This document shows, one piece after another, positions 21,403 through 23,164 of a stretch of DNA of 23,164 nt. The translations under genes were made by a program, and so were the position numbers. The stretch's first letter is position 1, and each line of letters begins with the position of its first letter. The stretch lies in assembly GCA_902797105.1 (NCBI GenBank), contig CADBRL010000104.1:1-23164 (forward strand). The letters are read 5' to 3'. Below the pieces are notes generated by a model that saw only the letters and a program-made list of their open reading frames with translations, was not told where the DNA came from and ran no database searches. The stretch is from an uncultured Erysipelotrichaceae bacterium (GTDB lineage: Bacteria; Bacillota_I; Bacilli_A; RF39; UBA660).

Positions 21403-22013
21403 TAATTATTTGGCTTATTTTTATAAAATCTATAAAGAGCATAAACAAATATACATAGCATTATAATTATAGCGATGATTTTATATTTGTCGAGAATATC
21501 AAGCATCATACTCCAGTTGTCAGATAATGTGTGACCTAAACATATTAAAACTGTATTCCATATCAATGAACCACAAAAAGTATAGACTATAAACTTTACC
21601 ATAGGCATCTCACTCATACCAGCTGGAATTGAAATTAAACTTCTAACTATTGGCACAAATCTACAGAAAAATACACTTTTATTGCCTTTGTTATCAAACC
21701 AAGCATCTGCGTTATCAATATCTTTTTCTTTTAAAAATAAAACTTTTCCTATTTTACCACGTACCATTTTTTTTAATCTATCTTTATTTAATATTTTACC
21801 TATATAGTAAAGTAAAATGGCCCCAAGTAAGCTTCCTAAACTTGCAAAAAATATCATAAGCATAACATTAAGACTTGTATAACTTGTCATAAAACCACTT
21901 AAAAGAAGTATTACTTCTGATGGTATCGGTGGAAATATATTTTCTATAAATATAAGAAAGAATACTCCGAAATAACTATACTTTTCAAGTACCATAAATA
22001 TAAAATTTTGCAT
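21402..22013 (-). CDS. DedA-family membrane protein
   Basis: This 203-residue integral membrane protein belongs to the DedA/SNARE-associated (VTT) family, of which some members flip undecaprenyl phosphate or phosphatidylethanolamine across the membrane. The conserved blocks are IENIFPPIPSEVILLLSGF (about 23-41), with the essential acidic and proline residues, a GALLGxxLxYxIGK-like stretch (LLGAILLYYIGKI), and FFCRFVPIVRSLISIPAG (about 115-132) with both conserved arginines. GSLIWN follows near the end. AGGTGA lies 4 bases before the ATG. It follows the S66-family gene by 18 bases in the same operon, so both may act in cell-wall carrier or murein recycling (inference). Which lipid it handles is unknown. 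Confidence 0.9.
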   Translation of the reverse strand: MQNFIFMVLEKYSYFGVFFLIFIENIFPPIPSEVILLLSGFMTSYTSLNVMLMIFFASLGSLLGAILLYYIGKILNKDRLKKMVRGKIGKVLFLKEKDIDNADAWFDNKGNKSVFFCRFVPIVRSLISIPAGMSEMPMVKFIVYTFCGSLIWNTVLICLGHTLSDNWSMMLDILDKYKIIAIIIMLCIFVYALYRFYKNKPNN

Positions 22014-22031
22014 ATAATCACCTGTATAATA

Positions 22032-23042
22032 TTATTCTAAAATAAACTTAATCTTTCCTTTTCCATTTTTCACTTCTAATTCTGCTATAGCACCATTTAT
22101 AATGTTCATACTTGGACCTTTGTGAGAAATATCAGCATCATAAATAATTGGAATATTTAAATTATTTAATACACTATCACTTAAACACTTTTTAATATTA
22201 TAGCCAATATTTGTGTTATTTACCCCAAATCTTCCAAATATAACAGCTTTTGTATACTTAAAATATCCAAGTTCATTAAACTTCCAAAGTACTCTTATGA
22301 CTTCTTCATATGAAAGTTCACAATTATCAAAATACCATATTATACCATCATCTTTATATTTTTCTGTAAATTCTTTGCCACCATCATACTTAGTACCAGA
22401 TAGTTCTGATATTATATCAAGACAACCCCCTATAATTCTTCCCTTTATATTTACATCTTCATCATCTAATGTCTTCCAAATAACTTTTTTATCTAAGTTA
22501 TAACCTTCTAAACCATTTTCTCTTTTTATATATTCATCTTCATATAATGGATAACTATCTTGAGGTATTAGATTGCCTTTCATTAATTCCAAAAAATTTT
22601 CCTCACTTTCATGAAGCACACTACTTCCAAAATTGGAAAAATTTTTTCCATATATGCTAGCTATATCATATTTTGTAGTTATTACATATAAAAGTCCAGT
22701 TGGATCAGAAAAACCAGCAACAAACTTTGGGTTATTTTTTAGAAGTTCAAAATCAATAAAGGGAAGTATTTCTACTAGAAATTCACCACCTGATGCACAT
22801 AATATAAAATCTAAATTAGATTTAAACATATCATTTATTTCCTTTGATCTAATTTTGGCACTACTGCTTCTTCCCTTATCTGATTTATATAAATTGTTTG
22901 ATAAAACCACTTCATAGCCTAAGTTTTTAAATCTTTCATAAGCATTTTTATATCTATTGATTTTAACTTCACTATCTGCTCCATCTGATGGTGCAGGTAC
23001 ACCGATTATACTTTTTTCACTTATAAATTTTGGATATTTCAT
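22032..23042 (-). CDS. S66-family peptidase-like protein (LD-carboxypeptidase/MccF homologue)
   Basis: This 336-residue protein has the overall S66 layout. The family includes murein LD-carboxypeptidases, which trim tetrapeptides, and MccF, which cleaves microcin C-type nucleotide conjugates. Visible family marks are IGVPAPSDG near the start, DFILCASGGEFLVEILPFID (78-97), NPKFVAGFSDPTGLLY, IIGGCLDIISELSGT, WYFDNCE and a C-terminal DADISHKGP with the His at the expected place. The nucleophile Ser of S66 enzymes lies three residues after the GG pair; here that residue is Leu89 (GGEFLVE), so the enzyme may be inactive or belong to a subgroup with another mechanism. AAGGAGG precedes the ATG, and an extended -10 is 18-23 bases upstream. 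It leads the dedA operon. Confidence 0.85.
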   Translation of the reverse strand: MKYPKFISEKSIIGVPAPSDGADSEVKINRYKNAYERFKNLGYEVVLSNNLYKSDKGRSSSAKIRSKEINDMFKSNLDFILCASGGEFLVEILPFIDFELLKNNPKFVAGFSDPTGLLYVITTKYDIASIYGKNFSNFGSSVLHESEENFLELMKGNLIPQDSYPLYEDEYIKRENGLEGYNLDKKVIWKTLDDEDVNIKGRIIGGCLDIISELSGTKYDGGKEFTEKYKDDGIIWYFDNCELSYEEVIRVLWKFNELGYFKYTKAVIFGRFGVNNTNIGYNIKKCLSDSVLNNLNIPIIYDADISHKGPSMNIINGAIAELEVKNGKGKIKFILE

Positions 23043-23060
23043 AAAATTACCTCCTTACAC

Positions 23061-23090
23061 ATTGTATCATAATTTTGGAACATAACTTAA
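23061..23090 (-). promoter_or_regulatory. Promoter of the S66/dedA operon
   Basis: TACAAT (23061-23066) on the minus strand is preceded by TGA, making an extended -10 (TGnTACAAT). TTAAGT (23085-23090) lies 18 bases upstream. The predicted leader is only about 12 bases and begins at the AAGGAGG ribosome site. Confidence 0.5.
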
Positions 23091-23164
23091 ATTTCTAACG
23101 AAATTCAAGTATCTGTGTTACCTCACGGTAACACTTTTCTGTTTCACAGAAACCTAAGGTTTCT
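23089..23164. repeat. Series of overlapping inverted repeats at the right edge
   Basis: Four perfect inverted repeats stand one after another: AATTTC/GAAATT around a TAAC loop near 23089-23104; GTGTTACC (23115-23122) with GGTAACAC (23127-23134), loop TCAC; TTTCTGT (23136-23142) with ACAGAAA (23146-23152), loop TTC; and AGAAACC (23148-23154) with GGTTTCT (23158-23164). The last two share bases and cannot form together. The GTGTTACC hairpin is followed by TTTT on the plus strand. They lie upstream of the S66 promoter, so they belong to something else, perhaps a terminator region or repeat element cut by the window end. Confidence 0.6.

Noticed and set aside
22213..22503. 96-codon plus-strand open frame antisense to the S66-family gene
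   Set aside because: There is no ribosome site or promoter, and the amino acid pattern is typical of a reverse-strand shadow.
23089..23164. CRISPR repeat or tRNA fragment at the right edge
   Set aside because: The inverted repeats differ from each other in sequence, there is no direct repeat with regular spacing, and no cloverleaf can be drawn.

Overview
This window is AT-rich DNA with strong AGGAG-type ribosome binding sites and Firmicutes gene order. TGA acts as a stop codon (rsmH, prpC), so the standard bacterial code is in use and this is not a Mycoplasma. The mraZ-rsmH-ftsL-PBP cluster, the rlmN-prpC-prkC-rsgA-rpe cluster, a dnaB-dnaI primosome pair and a CotY/CotZ-type spore coat protein together point to the Bacilli, probably an uncultured gut lineage related to Erysipelotrichia/RF39-type 'Mollicutes'. 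The exact taxon is inference.

Left part (1-3550): two 25-base sequences shaped like IS3-family terminal repeats lie at the extreme left. A cysteine-rich spore coat protein follows, then a membrane-tethered PTS EIIB-like domain, a small unknown protein, a FtsW/RodA/SpoVE-type SEDS protein, a Gly/Tyr-rich small protein, an unknown 88-residue protein, and a divergent regulator with two XRE helix-turn-helix domains. Three of these genes carry CATA-type -10 elements like those read by sporulation sigma factors. Several rho-independent terminators begin inside the coding sequence.

Centre (3660-15300), all on the minus strand: an operon mraZ-rsmH-ftsL-PBP with three MraZ boxes spaced exactly 10 bases apart and a terminator after the PBP; then a long operon pgsA-rlmN-prpC-prkC-rsgA-rpe, preceded by nfo-fmt. 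Together these cover septal peptidoglycan synthesis, PASTA kinase/phosphatase signalling, ribosome maturation and translation initiation, phospholipid synthesis and DNA repair.

Right part (15300-23164): a Fic-family AMPylase with a class II inhibitory motif; a scar where the tails of two lost genes (a surface-type protein and an XRE regulator) are fused head to head; a UvrX/YqjW-type Y-family DNA polymerase with its YolD-like partner; a membrane-anchored protein of unknown function; dnaI and dnaB; a DedA membrane protein; and an S66-family (LD-carboxypeptidase/MccF-like) protein that appears to lack the usual nucleophile serine. The last 75 bases hold a series of overlapping inverted repeats.

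Most of the window is ordinary core genome. The parts that deserve a second look are the sporulation-like cluster at the left, the membrane EIIB domain, the fused-tail scar at about 16440, several unexplained palindromes at promoters, and the atypical S66 protein. I did not find a clear new multi-gene system.
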